This document shows, one piece after another, positions 8,294 through 19,742 of a DNA stretch of 64,000 nt. This stretch comes from Armillaria gallica. Its lineage: Eukaryota; Basidiomycota; Agaricomycetes; Agaricales; Physalacriaceae. Every line of letters begins with the position of its first letter. Position 1 is the stretch's first letter. The position numbers were made by a program, and so were the translations under genes. Below the pieces are notes generated by a model that saw only the letters and a program-made list of their open reading frames with translations, did no database searches and was not told the DNA's origin. The stretch spans positions 3,224,001 to 3,288,000 of the forward strand of contig JBANDB010000004.1 in NCBI GenBank assembly GCA_037576215.1, given 5' to 3'.

Positions 8294-9983
8294 TGATGAG
8301 CCTCCAGGCTCTGTACACTCAGAATTCGCGGATTTAGCCATCTATCACCCAATACCTTCGAAACAACACCATTATAATCCTCACACACTCGATAATACCA
8401 CGGATTTTTGCAGTATAGGCCACAAACATTCAGATACAATCCTAAAACTGTAACATCCACTCCTCACGCACTCCGTTATCCTTCCCAGCTCGCCTCGTAT
8501 CACAATTACCGTATCCCATCATGGCAAGGCACCTTTGATCGACAATCATCCTAAAACGGGGTTGCTATATCACTCAGAAGCACTAGTTGATGTGCCTATC
8601 AATCATTTAATGAAATGACGTGATTGACGCGAGTACCCTCCCAGCTACGATAATTACAGCTACGGCAACTATAGACCGCGTTTACTAAGGCTGTTACAGT
8701 GCCAAGACTTCGAATTATCGTTGCCCCACGCATACACCTCAGCACGGCAACTGCAGCTCAATAATCCGCAGCTAAACAGCACCTTATGATCCGCTCATCG
8801 CTCAATAAAACCACACGGTTCGCATCCATACACGGCAACGTCGAGGACTTGCTGTTACTTTAGAACCACAGATACCATATGTTTACTATGGCTATTACAA
8901 AAGCCAAGGACTTACAGCCTTACTAAGGCTTCGAAGAATATTCTATTTATAAAATCGTACTTGTAGTATAAAAACTAGGTAGATACCGCATTTTTGGAGC
9001 TAGTTCTTACCCAGTTGACGAGGCTACGGCATTACCAGTCAGCTACGGTTACTCCAAGTTATTCCCCACCGCTTGCTTTACTCTTTAAACGTTGTTGGTT
9101 GCACCAATACACGAAATCTTGCATCAATAACTTGCTTTTGTCTTTTAATGCCACAACATTGCTTCACTTTCACCACATAGGATTGTTTCATCGCTTTCAC
9201 CTTCTACATCACCATCGTTTTCATCGCCCAGTTCAGTATTGCCTCCGTGTAGGCCCAGTTCAGCTCCATAGGATCACTCTCGTCTTTATCATTGTTAGGA
9301 GTTGCCGTGCATCTATTGCTGCAGCACCCCAGTCAGCACCTCAGTTGCTACGATTTCTACCAGTTTCTTGCAGTCTCTGTACGTTTATTGCTATTGTTTC
9401 GACTCACAATATTAGGTACACCCTAAGCCACGTTTACTAGGCTATTTTGACGTCTTCTAGTCCATTGCCACGATTTCTAGAGCATCGCAACGTTTTCTAG
9501 CGTGTTGCTACGATTTCTAGAGCATTGCTACAATTACCAGTCCTTCCACACGATTACTCGTCCTCCCCCACGATTACTAGAGCATCGCAACGTTTTCTAG
9601 TCCCTCCCCACGTTTTCCAGTCCCTCCCCACGTTTTCTCGACTGTTGCTACGATTTCTAGACCCATTTTCGTGGTCTCTAGACCATTTTCGCAGTTTCTA
9701 TCACGGTTTCTTGGTATTCAAGTCATACCAGATTCCGTCCCATCTCGTTTATCGAGATCCTTCCTGGCTTACAGCCAACGTCTATTAGTACTCCTTGACC
9801 AAGAGTACTACTTCGCTGACTGAAAAGTCGCAGTGTATCTTGTGTTATTGAGGAATTGACCGCACGGAGGTGCACCGAACCACTCGCAAACACATTGCCT
9901 TGATTGCTGTGTTGCTACGTTAATTGCCTAAGCTCTCTCCGAGTTTTGGGTGTTGCCATTGCCACGGAAGTCTAGGCTCATCA
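8294..9983 (+). mobile_element. R block: 1,690-bp TG...CA insertion inside TE-B
   Basis: It begins TGATGAGCCT and ends AGGCTCATCA, a perfect 10-bp terminal inverted repeat. A homologous block of the same length (22607-24296) lies in TE-D, but inserted in pre-gag rather than after the linker ORF, and each element has an empty version of the other site. No coding ORF is credible. A conserved double TATA (TATTTATAAAA at 8944-8954 and GTATAAAAAC at 8966-8975) is present in both copies. The ends and promoter suggest a solo LTR or an LTR-like non-autonomous element. Possible 4-bp target copies are ACGC (left) and ATGC (right). Confidence 0.7.
9434..9700 (+). repeat. About 20-bp degenerate minisatellite within the R block
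   Basis: Around a dozen diverged copies of a unit close to TTGCTACGATTTCTAGAGCA, with variants such as CCTCCCCACGTTTTCTAGT. They lie in the 3' half of the R block, between its TATA region and its end. Confidence 0.75.
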
Positions 9984-10123
9984 ATGCCCCCTGTGACGAA
10001 GTGGCCCCCCGGAGACCCAGCCTCGCTGGGAGTTTCGAGGAAATAGCCCCAGCGAAACCTCCTCTGGACAAGGGGAATACCGCACGACCACCAAAGTCTA
10101 AATCCCTTAGATGACAAGGGGCT

Positions 10124-13100
10124 TTGGAGACGGTCCAGGATGACTACGAACGACCCAGGATGGATGAACCGGCTAGCGGAGAATGCGTAGCCGAGGCAAA
10201 GATCCCTTCCTGCGACCAGTCGCGGGGTCTGCACCCACCGAGGACTAGAAGCTCATCGGCCAAAGGGAGATTAGGAACCCCAAAAGAAACGAGGGACCCT
10301 ATGGGCCCAGGAGAAGTTGGCTCGACTGGTAAGTCCGTTCATTCGGCTCAAGTCCCACCTTGTGCCTCCACACATATTTGTGGCCAAGATCAGGGCGCCT
10401 CTCCCAGGAAACACACCTCCGGTTCCCCACTCGCGACTGGGGAGGACGACAAGAAAGCTGAACGGGGGGAAGCCGCTAGCACCCAGGTGGTAGAAAGAGG
10501 GCATCAGGTAACCATGATTGAAGTACCTGACCATGAGGACGACACCTCGTTCCAGAGATGGCTCGCCAAGGGCAGCCCGATCACGACACCGAAGCAACGC
10601 GCCGCCTCGCTTCCAACTCCACCCAAATCCCCGACACACATGACCAAGTCCCTCCCTAACGAGGGAGTAGAGACTCCAAACAAGGTGACCTCGCCAACAG
10701 TAGCTAAGCCTGTAAAGGTTAGTGCAAAGGTTCGAGAGGTCCCTCATCGATGGATGAAGCCTTTTGAGGTTGATTGGACGCTACGAGCAGTCCGCGAAGC
10801 AAGCACCGACAGTGCTGCTCGCGCGATCCTTTGTCTCTGGATCCACAGAGACCAAATGGGGGAGCTCACTGATGAACTTCTCCTTGAACTCAGAGAACAG
10901 GGCGAGCTCGCCCGTGAATGACTCTACGAACTCTGAGAGCCCATCCGCTACATCTGCAGGGCCTCGGGCGACTTTATGGTGCCCGTCACCATCGAACCCT
11001 GCACAGGACGGAAGGTCCTTAGCACGAAAGCCTTGATCGACAGTGGCTGCATGGGAAGCACGATTAATCGCGCCTATGTACAAACCCACGACCTAGACAC
11101 AAAGAAAGTGTTGGTACTCATCCCGGTGTACAACACAGACAGAACCCGCAACAAAGGCGGGGACATCACCGAGTTCGTCGAAATGTGTTTAACCATTGGC
11201 AAACATCGCGAACAAATTGACCTCGTGGTCACCAACCTTGGTAACAAGGACGTTTACCTTGGGCATGACTGGCTAAAGCGCCACAACCTGAGCATAAACT
11301 GGAAAACTGGCAACATCATCTTCGGGCATTGCCAATGTGTCAAGAAACACATCGAACTCCCCGATGCAGATCCTGACGACCGTTGGGATGAGAAACTCGA
11401 GGAGGGAAACATGATTCTCGCCATCCGAATGGAAGAAGAACTGGTCATCCGTGCGATGCACCATGCAAACGACCTCATGGCCAAAGCTAACACCGACAAG
11501 CCCAAGAAGACCTTCGAAGAGATGGTACCAGAGCACTACCACTCCTTCCGTGACTTATTCTCAAAGGACAACTTCGATGAGCTACCTGACCGAAAGCTGT
11601 GGGACCACACCATCGAGCTGGTACCCAACGCGAAGTCTACACTTGATTGCAAGGTGTACCCCTTGAACCGAAACGAACAAGAACAACTCGACAAGTTCCT
11701 TGACAAGAATCTTGAATTGGGACGTATTCGCCCATCCAAGTCGCCCTTCGCCTCCCCTTTCTTCTTCGTGAAGAAAAAGGACGGCACGTTGCGAACAGTA
11801 CAGGACTACCGAAAGCTGAACGAAATGACCATCAAGAACCGATACCCGCTCCCGCTCATTTTGGAGCTGATCGACAAACTTTGTGGAGCCAAGTACTTCA
11901 CGAAGCTCGACGTTCGTTGGGGGTACAACAACTTCCAAATCAAGGAAGGGGACAAGGAAAAGGCCGCCTTCCATATGAACCGAGGACTGTTCGAACCGAC
12001 AGTCATGTTTTTCGGGCTCACGAACTCGCCCGCGACATTCCAGTGGATGATGAACGACATCTTCAAAGACCTGATTGCCGAAGGCAAGGTCACCATTTAC
12101 CTGGATGACATCCTGATCTTCTCCAAGGACTTGGGGGAGCACCGACAGATCGTGAAGCACGTTCTCCAACAGCTTCGCGAAAACAAGCTCTTCCTCAAGG
12201 CAGAGAAGTGTGAGTTCGAGGTCCTTGAGACAGAGTACCTCGGAGTTATCATCAGCCAGGACTCCATCCGAATGGATCCTGTCAAGATCGTGGGAATCGT
12301 GGAATGGCCAACGCCATGATGAAAGAAGGAACTACAGTCGTTCCTTGGATTCACGAACTTTTACCGAAAGTTCATCAAGATGTACTCCAAAGTCATTAAG
12401 CTGCTGATGCAGCTTACAGGAAACGCAGAGTGGAAGTGGATGGAAGTGCAGGACAAGGCCTTCCAGGAACTGAAGAAACGTATGGCCGAGGATGTCATCC
12501 TGGCCATCCCGAACGATGACAACCCATTCCAAGTCGAAGCCAACACTAGCGAAGGCGCAGTCGGTGCTGTCCTCAGTCAGCAACAGAACGGAGTCTGGTG
12601 CCCAGTGGCCTTCATGTCGAAGTCACTTAGCGTGACAGAAAGGAACTACGAGATCTACAATAAAGAGTTGCTGGCAATCATGCTTGCACTCTCCGAATGG
12701 CGTCACTACCTTATGGGCACTGCCAAGGATGTAGAAATCTGGACGGATCACCAAAACCTCCAGTATTTCTGACTTCCCCAGAAGCTGAACCGACGACAAG
12801 CCCGGTGGGTCATAGAGCTCGCAGAATACCACTTCAAGCTCTTCCACAAGCCTGGTGCCCAGAACGTAAAAGCCGATCTGCTTTCCTGACGAAGCGACCA
12901 CGACCAAGGAACCAAGGACAATGACAATATTGTCGTCCTCACACCCGCTCATTTCTGGGCACTCATCATGCCTACAACGACGGAAACGCAGCAAACAGTT
13001 GAAGAAGTGACCCGACAAGAAGAACTGTGGGACGAAGGCATCGCTACCTCCCTCGCTCATGAATGAGGAATCTCCCGGCAAGGGGGACTACTCTACTACG

Positions 13101-14662
13101 ATGGAAGAATCTACGTGCCCCGCAAGAAGACGCTACAGGGCAATATCATCTCCCAATACCACGACCACATCACCGCCGGCCATCCAGGGATCGAGAAGAC
13201 GAAGGAGCTAGTGCTCCGTGACTACTGGTGGCCCAAATTAAAGAAAGACGTCGAAGCCTATGTAAAAGGCTGCGAAACATGCCAACAAACGAAGTCGAGC
13301 ACCGCCGCCAAGGCCGCGCCGCTCAACCCGAACGCAGTACCAGTCGGCCCATGGACCCACATTTCCGTGGACATGATCACCGGACTCCCCGACTCGAACG
13401 GACACGACGCAATCTTAATGATCGTCGACCGATTCTCGAAGAACATCATCCCAGTCGCCTGCAACACTGAATTGTCAGCCGAAGGATGGGCCTGAATTCT
13501 ACGAGACCATGTCTATGCGTGTCACAGTATGCCTCAAGTGGTCATATCCGACCACAGACCGCAGTTTGTCTCCAAGTTCATGAAGGAACTGTACCAGATG
13601 CTCAACATCACACCCAACGCATCCACCGCATTCCACCCACAGACAGACAGACAGACTGAACAAGTCAATCAAGAAGTGGAGAAGTACCTCCGCATCTTCA
13701 TTAACCACAGACAGACAGACTGGAGCGACTGGCTCCCGCTCGCCGAATTCGCCCACAACAACCGAATCCACAGCACGACAGGCAAGAGTCCCTTCATGGT
13801 ACTCTATGGCCGACACCCTTGAGTACTCCCTGACTCTCGATGATCCTCCGTAATCTTGAACCCCGCCACCGACGACTTCGTCAAAAAGATGACCCTAGTC
13901 CACACCGAAACCCAGAAGGCACTCGAAGAAGCTGCCAGAAAAATGAAGAACCAGTACGACAAGAAGAAGCATGCCGCCCATCCGTATCAGATCGGCGATC
14001 GCGCATGGCTCAACGCCATGAACCTTCACTTGCCCCGACCAAAGAAGAAGCTCGACGACAAGCAAGTAGGGCCCTTCTTAATTCTCGAAAAAGCAGGTGC
14101 CAGCGCATACAAACTAAAGCTGCCACCTCACTGGAAGATTCACCCGCGCTTCAACGAGAAGCTGCTAACCCCGTACACACCGCTGGCATTCCCTAATCAG
14201 GAACTGCCACCTCCACCGCCACCTGACCTCATCAAAGATGAGGAAGAATACAAAATTGAAGAAGTCCTCGACTCCTGAACTTGACCAATCCGAAGGAGAC
14301 GAGGAAAGAAGTCACGACAAGCCATTGACTACTTCGTCAAGTGGAAAGGATGGACGCAGGAGCACAATTCCTGGGTCAGAGACGACGAGATGGGCAATGT
14401 GCAGGAAGCAATCCAGGAGTATGAAGACAAGACAAGTCACGCACGACGAATCAACATACCCAAAATCGCAACACCAAAAGAAGACAAGTGCGTCATCCAG
14501 ATCAACGACTGCAGATACGAAGACGGAGTCATTTCCTATCTTGCACAACGACAAGATGGGAAAGAGCGATGGGTTGAAGACCCGGACAGGGAGCAGTGGC
14601 GCTACCTAATTGACAACTACTGGAACTCAACACGAAGCGACTCGGAAAACGACGAGCCTTAA
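10124..14662 (+). pseudogene. TE-B pol: protease-RT-RNase H-integrase-chromodomain, 12 in-frame TGA
   Basis: One frame (1,512 sense or interrupted codons) runs from the ATG at 10124 to a TAA at 14660-14662. The first 265 codons are a polar, unrecognised N-terminal region. Aspartic protease LIDSGCMGS is near 11035. RT has FFVKKKDGTLR near 11770, FFGLTNSPATFQ near 12010 and catalytic YLDD at 12098-12109. RNase H shows VEANTSEGAVGAVLSQ near 12535, where the usual catalytic Asp is Asn. The integrase zinc domain (HITAGHPG then CETC) spans 13160-13282, the catalytic core has SVDMITG and VVISDHRPQF, and the chromodomain (DYFVKWKGWT) is near 14335. Stops at 10919, 10934, 12317, 12320, 12770, 12887, 13064, 13493, 13820, 13841, 14276 and 14282 are all TGA, mostly where the family has Arg. 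Confidence 0.92.
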
Positions 14663-14688
14663 TGGCAGTCGGGACGCCTGCCTTTAAT

Positions 14689-14698
14689 GAGGGGGTAA
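14689..14698 (+). promoter_or_regulatory. Polypurine tract of TE-B
   Basis: GAGGGGGTAA directly abuts the 3' LTR. The same tract precedes the LTRs of TE-C (16011-16020) and TE-E (about 30630-30639). It primes plus-strand DNA synthesis. Confidence 0.8.
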
Positions 14699-15102
14699 TG
14701 TTACGATTTTTCCATTTTCTTTATCTTATCTCGGCACCTCGGCCCCGTATCTTATCATGGCACCTCGATCGACCACATGATACCCAGCTCTTATCCACGC
14801 TTCAGATGCACGACAGCTCAGCTGCCTGGATACTGACAGGTCTCTTGACGTTTATCGTCCGACAACCGCATGACACGATTATTATTAGAAACAAACCAAA
14901 CGATATATAAGTAGCGTAGCTCTCAGCCATGTACCCTAGCTTTGAGCTAAGTTAATACATACCGGACTTATCTCTCTCCTTCTTGCTACGCGTTAACCGC
15001 TTGCACTCACGGTCTGCGAGTATTGCCGCTATCAGGATACAACCCGAATGCGAGGATATCTTGATCAGTGCTTACTTGTTCCACCCGAGTCCGGGCATAA
15101 CA
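14699..15102 (+). repeat. TE-B 3' LTR
   Basis: 404 bp, aligned without gaps to 3928-4331, and followed by the CCGAT duplication at 15103-15107. Confidence 0.95.
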
Positions 15103-15107
15103 CCGAT

Positions 15108-15179
15108 GGTGTGATTTGTTGAGATGAAGTCTGCGTGTGAAGTCAGTGTGAAGCGGAGGTCCACAGCATGCACGTAACA
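15108..15179 (-). repeat. TE-A 5' LTR, second part
   Basis: The remainder of the TE-A LTR beyond the TE-B insertion, ending CACGTAACA at 15179. At 15180 the sequence switches to integrase codons of TE-C (CATAACAAC, the AHNN motif), which fixes the LTR edge. Confidence 0.7.
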
Positions 15180-16434
15180 CATAACAACTGAACCCATAGT
15201 GCGACTGGCAAGAGCCCATTCATAGTACTGTACGGGAAAAACCCCAGAGTCCTACCAGACTCTCGCTGAATGACCCCATTCGCGAATCCTGCCACTGAAG
15301 ACTTTGTCAAGAACATGATGGCAATCCATGCTGAAACCCAAAAAGCCCTACAAGAAGCTGCCGAAAAGATGAAGATCCAGTACAACAAAAGGAAGTGAGA
15401 TGCACACCCCTACCAGATCGGGGACTGTGTATGGCTCGATGCCACCAACCTTCACCTTCCTCGACCAAAGAAGTTGAATGACAAACGTGTCAGCCCCTTC
15501 CTGATCCTCGAAAAAGCTGGCACCAGTGCGTATAAACTGAAGCTGCCACCTCATTGGAAAATTCACCCCTGCTTCAACAAAAGCTCATAACGCCATACAC
15601 GCCACCAACATTCCCAAACCAAGAACTGCCGCCTCCTCCCCCTCCCAATCTTATCAAGGATGAGGAAGAATATGAAGTCGAAGAAGTCCTCGACACACGA
15701 CCATGCCAAGTATGTGGATGACGAGGACAGAAATCATGAACAACGACAGACTACTTCGTCAAGTGGAAAGGCTGGACATGAGAGCACAACTCCTGGGTCC
15801 GGGAAGAAGATATGGAACATGCTCAGGAAGTGATAGAGAAGTATGAGGAGCGAGTTCACCATGCACGATGTGTAACCTCATGCAAAATTGTAACCAATGA
15901 CAAGGAATTCGACGACGGAGGGGGAGACTCCTTTGGAATCTACGGAAATTCCCCCGACTTCCCGAACAACTGGAGCAGACCCTAATGACAGTCCGGACGC
16001 CTGTCTTAAGGAGGGGGTAATGTTATGATTTTTCCACTTTTTCCTTATCTTATCTTATCTTATCTCAGCATCCCAGCACCTTGGCACCTCGGCATACCAT
16101 GCGGACACCAGCGCTAGATCGTATGACTTCAACATTTTCTCTCAGACACCTGGTAATGGACAGGCTTCCATACAACTTTTGACAGATGGACAGATGGACA
16201 TGTATATATATAGAACTGAACGAACCGTATATAAGTAGCATAGCTCTCAACCATGTACCCTAGCTTCAAGCTAAGTTAAATCCACATGGACCTTACTCTT
16301 CTCTTAACTGAGCCCAGAGTCTAAGTGTTATACCGCCTTGCTGTAGCAAACTCCACGGTACTATCGCCCTGCCCAAAGTGAGAGGCAGTGTGTGTTAGTC
16401 ACCTTGTTTGTTATTTCTGAGTCCATCCATAACA
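15180..16434 (+). mobile_element. TE-C: 3' part of a chromovirus, split by TE-A
   Basis: The pol tail is homologous to TE-B from the integrase core end (TGKSPF, LPDSR, NPATEDFV, QYNKRK, HLPRPKK, LPPHWKIHP) to a chromodomain (DYFVKWKGWT near 15750). It is broken by several stops, mostly TGA (for example after HNN at 15189). It ends CCC TAA near 15983. A polypurine tract and a 414-bp LTR (16021-16434) follow. The 5' part should lie left of the window. The bases after the LTR, GTGGT, would be the target duplication to look for. Confidence 0.85.
16021..16434 (+). repeat. TE-C 3' LTR
   Basis: TGTTATG...CATAACA, 414 bp. It has TATATAAG near 16228 and CTAGCTTCAAGCTAAG downstream, matching the layout of the TE-B LTR. 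A short TATCT repeat lies near its start. Confidence 0.85.
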
Positions 16435-19140
16435 GTGGTTTGGCAAAATCATGGTTATTTACCATGCTCCCACTAGGGGAGAAAAATTGCTAGCACAGCT
16501 TGGTTTTGGCTTGGTTTGGGCCCTATATTACATCCATAATGAGCAGAATTGCCATCCATATTTATTTATACTTCAACCTTGCAAACTGGGTCATAAATTT
16601 AGCCCTTCCTAGCTTTTTTGAATCAGCCAGGGCAAATAAATTTTGCCAGTGCATGGATGAGCTAATGTAATGCTCCCATGACACTGCCACAGCCCAAATA
16701 GTTAGGTCTGGCCTTGGGTATGGGTGGGACTGTAATTCCTGTGCTTCCACTCATCGTTTAGGTGCGAAAAAAATTGCATGCATAGGAGAAATATATTTGA
16801 TTGTATCTACACCCTCTCCCCACATGCGCACTGCTTATTTTAGCTGGATGCGTTGGGGTGAGCCAGGATGTGTTTACTGTGGGAGCAGATCATTCCCAAT
16901 CTGGCAGCCAGGCAATTTTCAAGAGTATACACTGGATTCCATCATATTTCTTAGGTCCAAAAAAGCATTTTATTTATCTTATATTCAGATTCATGTTTTC
17001 ATAAATGTACATAGTGCTGTGAATCTTTCATTTAGGTAGAGAAAGCCAATTTCAATGATTTTCAGACTTTGCCAGACCAACTGAGATTTGGACTGATTCC
17101 GAATTCATGAAACAAATGGCTTCAATGTGGACCAACCACATTTTCTGAAGCCAAAAAAAGCATCTAGAAGCCTTAAAGTATAGTCAATTAAGATATGATT
17201 TCATTCTTGTAGCATACAGTGGAGTATCTCTGATGAAATAGCTGTACTCAATTAAAATCATATTAAAGTCAGTCTGAAATGTGAACCAAGAACCATTGAT
17301 GAATGCACATTAGGCACCATCGAAAACTGCTACATCCTATATGCCTATGTATTGGCATATCAGGATAGATCAGAAAGGCTGGCAATGTAGTATCATGTAT
17401 ATAAGTAAATATACAACAACTCTTCTGCTATCCGAGTGAACACAGAGATCTATGAAGGGGATATACTATTAAAAAGGCAGGAAAAATGGAGAAAATTCCA
17501 TTAAATGGCAATTTTATACTTCCCATTATATTTTGATTCATACATTTGCAGACATATATATAATTTAAACTTGCTGTTCAATATTCCGAAGGTTTATGAG
17601 ATGTCAGAGTGAGTCTTTCAAGTCACAGTTGAATTTCGAGCTTACAATCTGCTCACTCGATCACTGTGGTCTGACCAACCGAGCAGCGATTGAGTGGCTG
17701 TGTTACTTCTTTTCTGTCCTTTTACCGCCACCTCCCACTGCTGTGACATCCTTCCACTCACTTGACAGCCCTCTCACGGGCATATAAAGGTATGTTCTTA
17801 TTTTTCTTAGTACTTACTATTGTTTTAGATACTTTTTCCACATCTGGCAGCCACAACAGCTGCTGAATACGAATCATTACACCCCCACTCCCGCATGCAC
17901 CCCCTCCAACGAGGCAGCAGCATGAAAATACCTGTATGAAGGATGTGAGACTCACCACAACTCCTACTGGCGACGGTGACACCCAATCAAGCATCCACTA
18001 CTGGATTACTGCCTCCCATCCCTATTCCTATCGACCCAGCTACCCTCCCATCGATATCAGGGCGAATTGCATCTGCACACAAGTTGACAATACATCAACG
18101 ACCCCATATGAACTGAGGGATCTGATATCGGTGCTCATTTGCAAGTGGGAGGGGGAAAATATCTGGAAGGGCACCACAGATGATGATGATGAATTGGACA
18201 ACAATGACAATGGGGGATGATGTGAAGGCCATAGAGTGAAGAAGGGCCTTGCTAGGATGTAGGGCAGGGCTGCGAGAGAGGGAAAACAAGCAGGGAAGGC
18301 ACAGGATACCGGGAGGGTGCGAGCAGGAGGGCGGGAGCATGGATCAACAATAATGCCTACAATGTGGCTATTCTATCATGCTCTGATGCGGTGCCATCAG
18401 ACAACTCTCAGCAATGTTTCCATGCAGGAAGAAGCCACAGGGTGGATGTAGGGAGATTGGAGAGGGGGGCAGGAGGGCAGGAACATCATCAGGACCCCAA
18501 CGGCTAACAACGATGGCAATAGACACGACCTTTGGGGCATCGGAGGGCAAATAGAAGGCTCCCAGAATGCACCTAATCTTATGGCTACATGACTACCACA
18601 AAGCCTGCCGCTGCCTACCCAACCCTGGTTCAAGATCAAGCTGCCCCATGTCACCTAGCTCACCTACATACCCAAAATTTCGTGCATCTCCCAGTCTTTG
18701 ACTGGGGGATTACAAATCTCAAGTTTATTTTTTCCCCCGACACTGCCATCGCCACTCGCCACCTCACCATCCTGACGGCGGCCTTTTTGACTCTGTATAA
18801 TGTCCTACAAGGCCACCAGCATGACAACAGCCCATGCACCCCCATTATATACCACAGGGAATAGCACGGTGGGCTTCACTTTGCTATCTGACCCTGCAAC
18901 CACTGTAGAACTGTCATCAACCCCAACCTGCCACTTTTGCTGTCTCCCACCAGTGGAATTCATCCCTTATCCACTCCGTGACTGCATGGTTAGGCAGCCA
19001 TGAGTCTATGCCTGCAGATAATGCTATCTCCATGGCCACCCGCACCCTCAATGCCCCACCGCATGCCATACAACGGCATGGTTTTTTTTTATTGGTATTT
19101 CTCATATATTTTAGTATATAAATAAACTATACTTTGTATA
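16435..19140. other. No gene recognised; AT-rich, possible decayed DNA transposon
   Basis: Only short ORFs without recognisable motifs are present. A 14-bp inverted repeat (AATCATGGTTATTT at 16447-16460; complement at 19516-19529) could mark the ends of a decayed element about 3 kb long, but no transposase was seen. The middle part (17750-18900) is C-rich on the plus strand, with many CCACC/CATCC runs. Confidence 0.4.
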
Positions 19141-19147
19141 CTAAATA

Positions 19148-19230
19148 AGACTTCTTGGTGTAGTGGTTTCTGTGCTTCATTATTCAGCGAGAGCTCATGT
19201 TTGAATCCTTGTGTGCATAATTTTTTTTTG
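19148..19230 (+). repeat. tRNA-derived SINE head or tRNA pseudogene
   Basis: A box A-like TTGGTGTAGTGG at 19155-19166 and a box B-like GTTTGAATCC at 19199-19208 are 43-44 nt apart, the spacing inside tRNA genes. A run of nine T follows at 19221-19229, a polymerase III terminator. The full cloverleaf is not convincing (poor acceptor stem), so a SINE head or dead tRNA gene is likelier than a working tRNA. Confidence 0.5.
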
Positions 19231-19742
19231 CCTTTGCCTATTTGTGATGGAAATAGAGGTTATCTGTTGTCAATGCCTCGCATCCATCTCACATCATGTG
19301 CGCCCAGTCAGGATTGGATTGGTGCATCCTTGAGGTATTTTTTCTGTCCTCAAATCCCAGTCTGCACACCTGTACTTTGAGCTGAAGGGTGGAAATTTGA
19401 TTATTTAGGATTTTTATATTGAGAGGGCAGTGTTGCCAGATTTAAGTGTAGCTGCCTTTTTGGTACACTGTAGCACAATATTAATTTTCTGATAAATAAA
19501 AGCTCACTGTGAGAGAAATAACCATGATTATCTGGTTATTTAATACTGCCTGCTGCTTTGGGAGCATCATTTAGAGCAGAGATGGCTTGGGTTTGTGCCC
19601 AATTGAAAGATGGTCAATAACCACAAAATTGGCAAAGTGATAGGTGGTTATAACCATCAGCTTTGACCTAAGACTGCAGCCAAGGGTGCCTGGTTGGGGC
19701 CGTTGCACATCCAACGGTTCTTTGGTTGTCCTGCTTCAGTGT

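Larger units (their letters stand above)
3928..15102 (+). mobile_element. TE-B: complete chromovirus-type Ty3/gypsy retrotransposon
   Basis: An 11,175-bp element has two 404-bp LTRs, a CCGAT target duplication, a primer-binding site, a polypurine tract, gag and a protease-RT-RNase H-integrase-chromodomain pol. It is inserted in the TE-A LTR. It is unusually long because of a 5' leader with small membrane-peptide ORFs, a pre-gag ORF, a linker ORF between gag and pol, and a 1,690-bp inserted block (R block). LTR identity is about 97% (12 differences), so it is fairly young. Its coding frames hold about 21 in-frame TGA codons and no premature TAA or TAG, so it is not autonomous unless TGA is read through. 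Confidence 0.95.

Noticed and set aside
8290..8294. Clear target duplication of the R block
   Set aside because: Only a 4-bp near match (ACGC/ATGC) in TE-B and none in TE-D; too weak to claim.
8994..9440. 148-codon ORF in the R block
   Set aside because: Low-complexity His/Leu/Arg composition, not conserved in the TE-D copy, and overlaps the minisatellite region.
19148..19230. Functional tRNA gene
   Set aside because: Box A and B are present, but the acceptor and anticodon stems do not pair convincingly.
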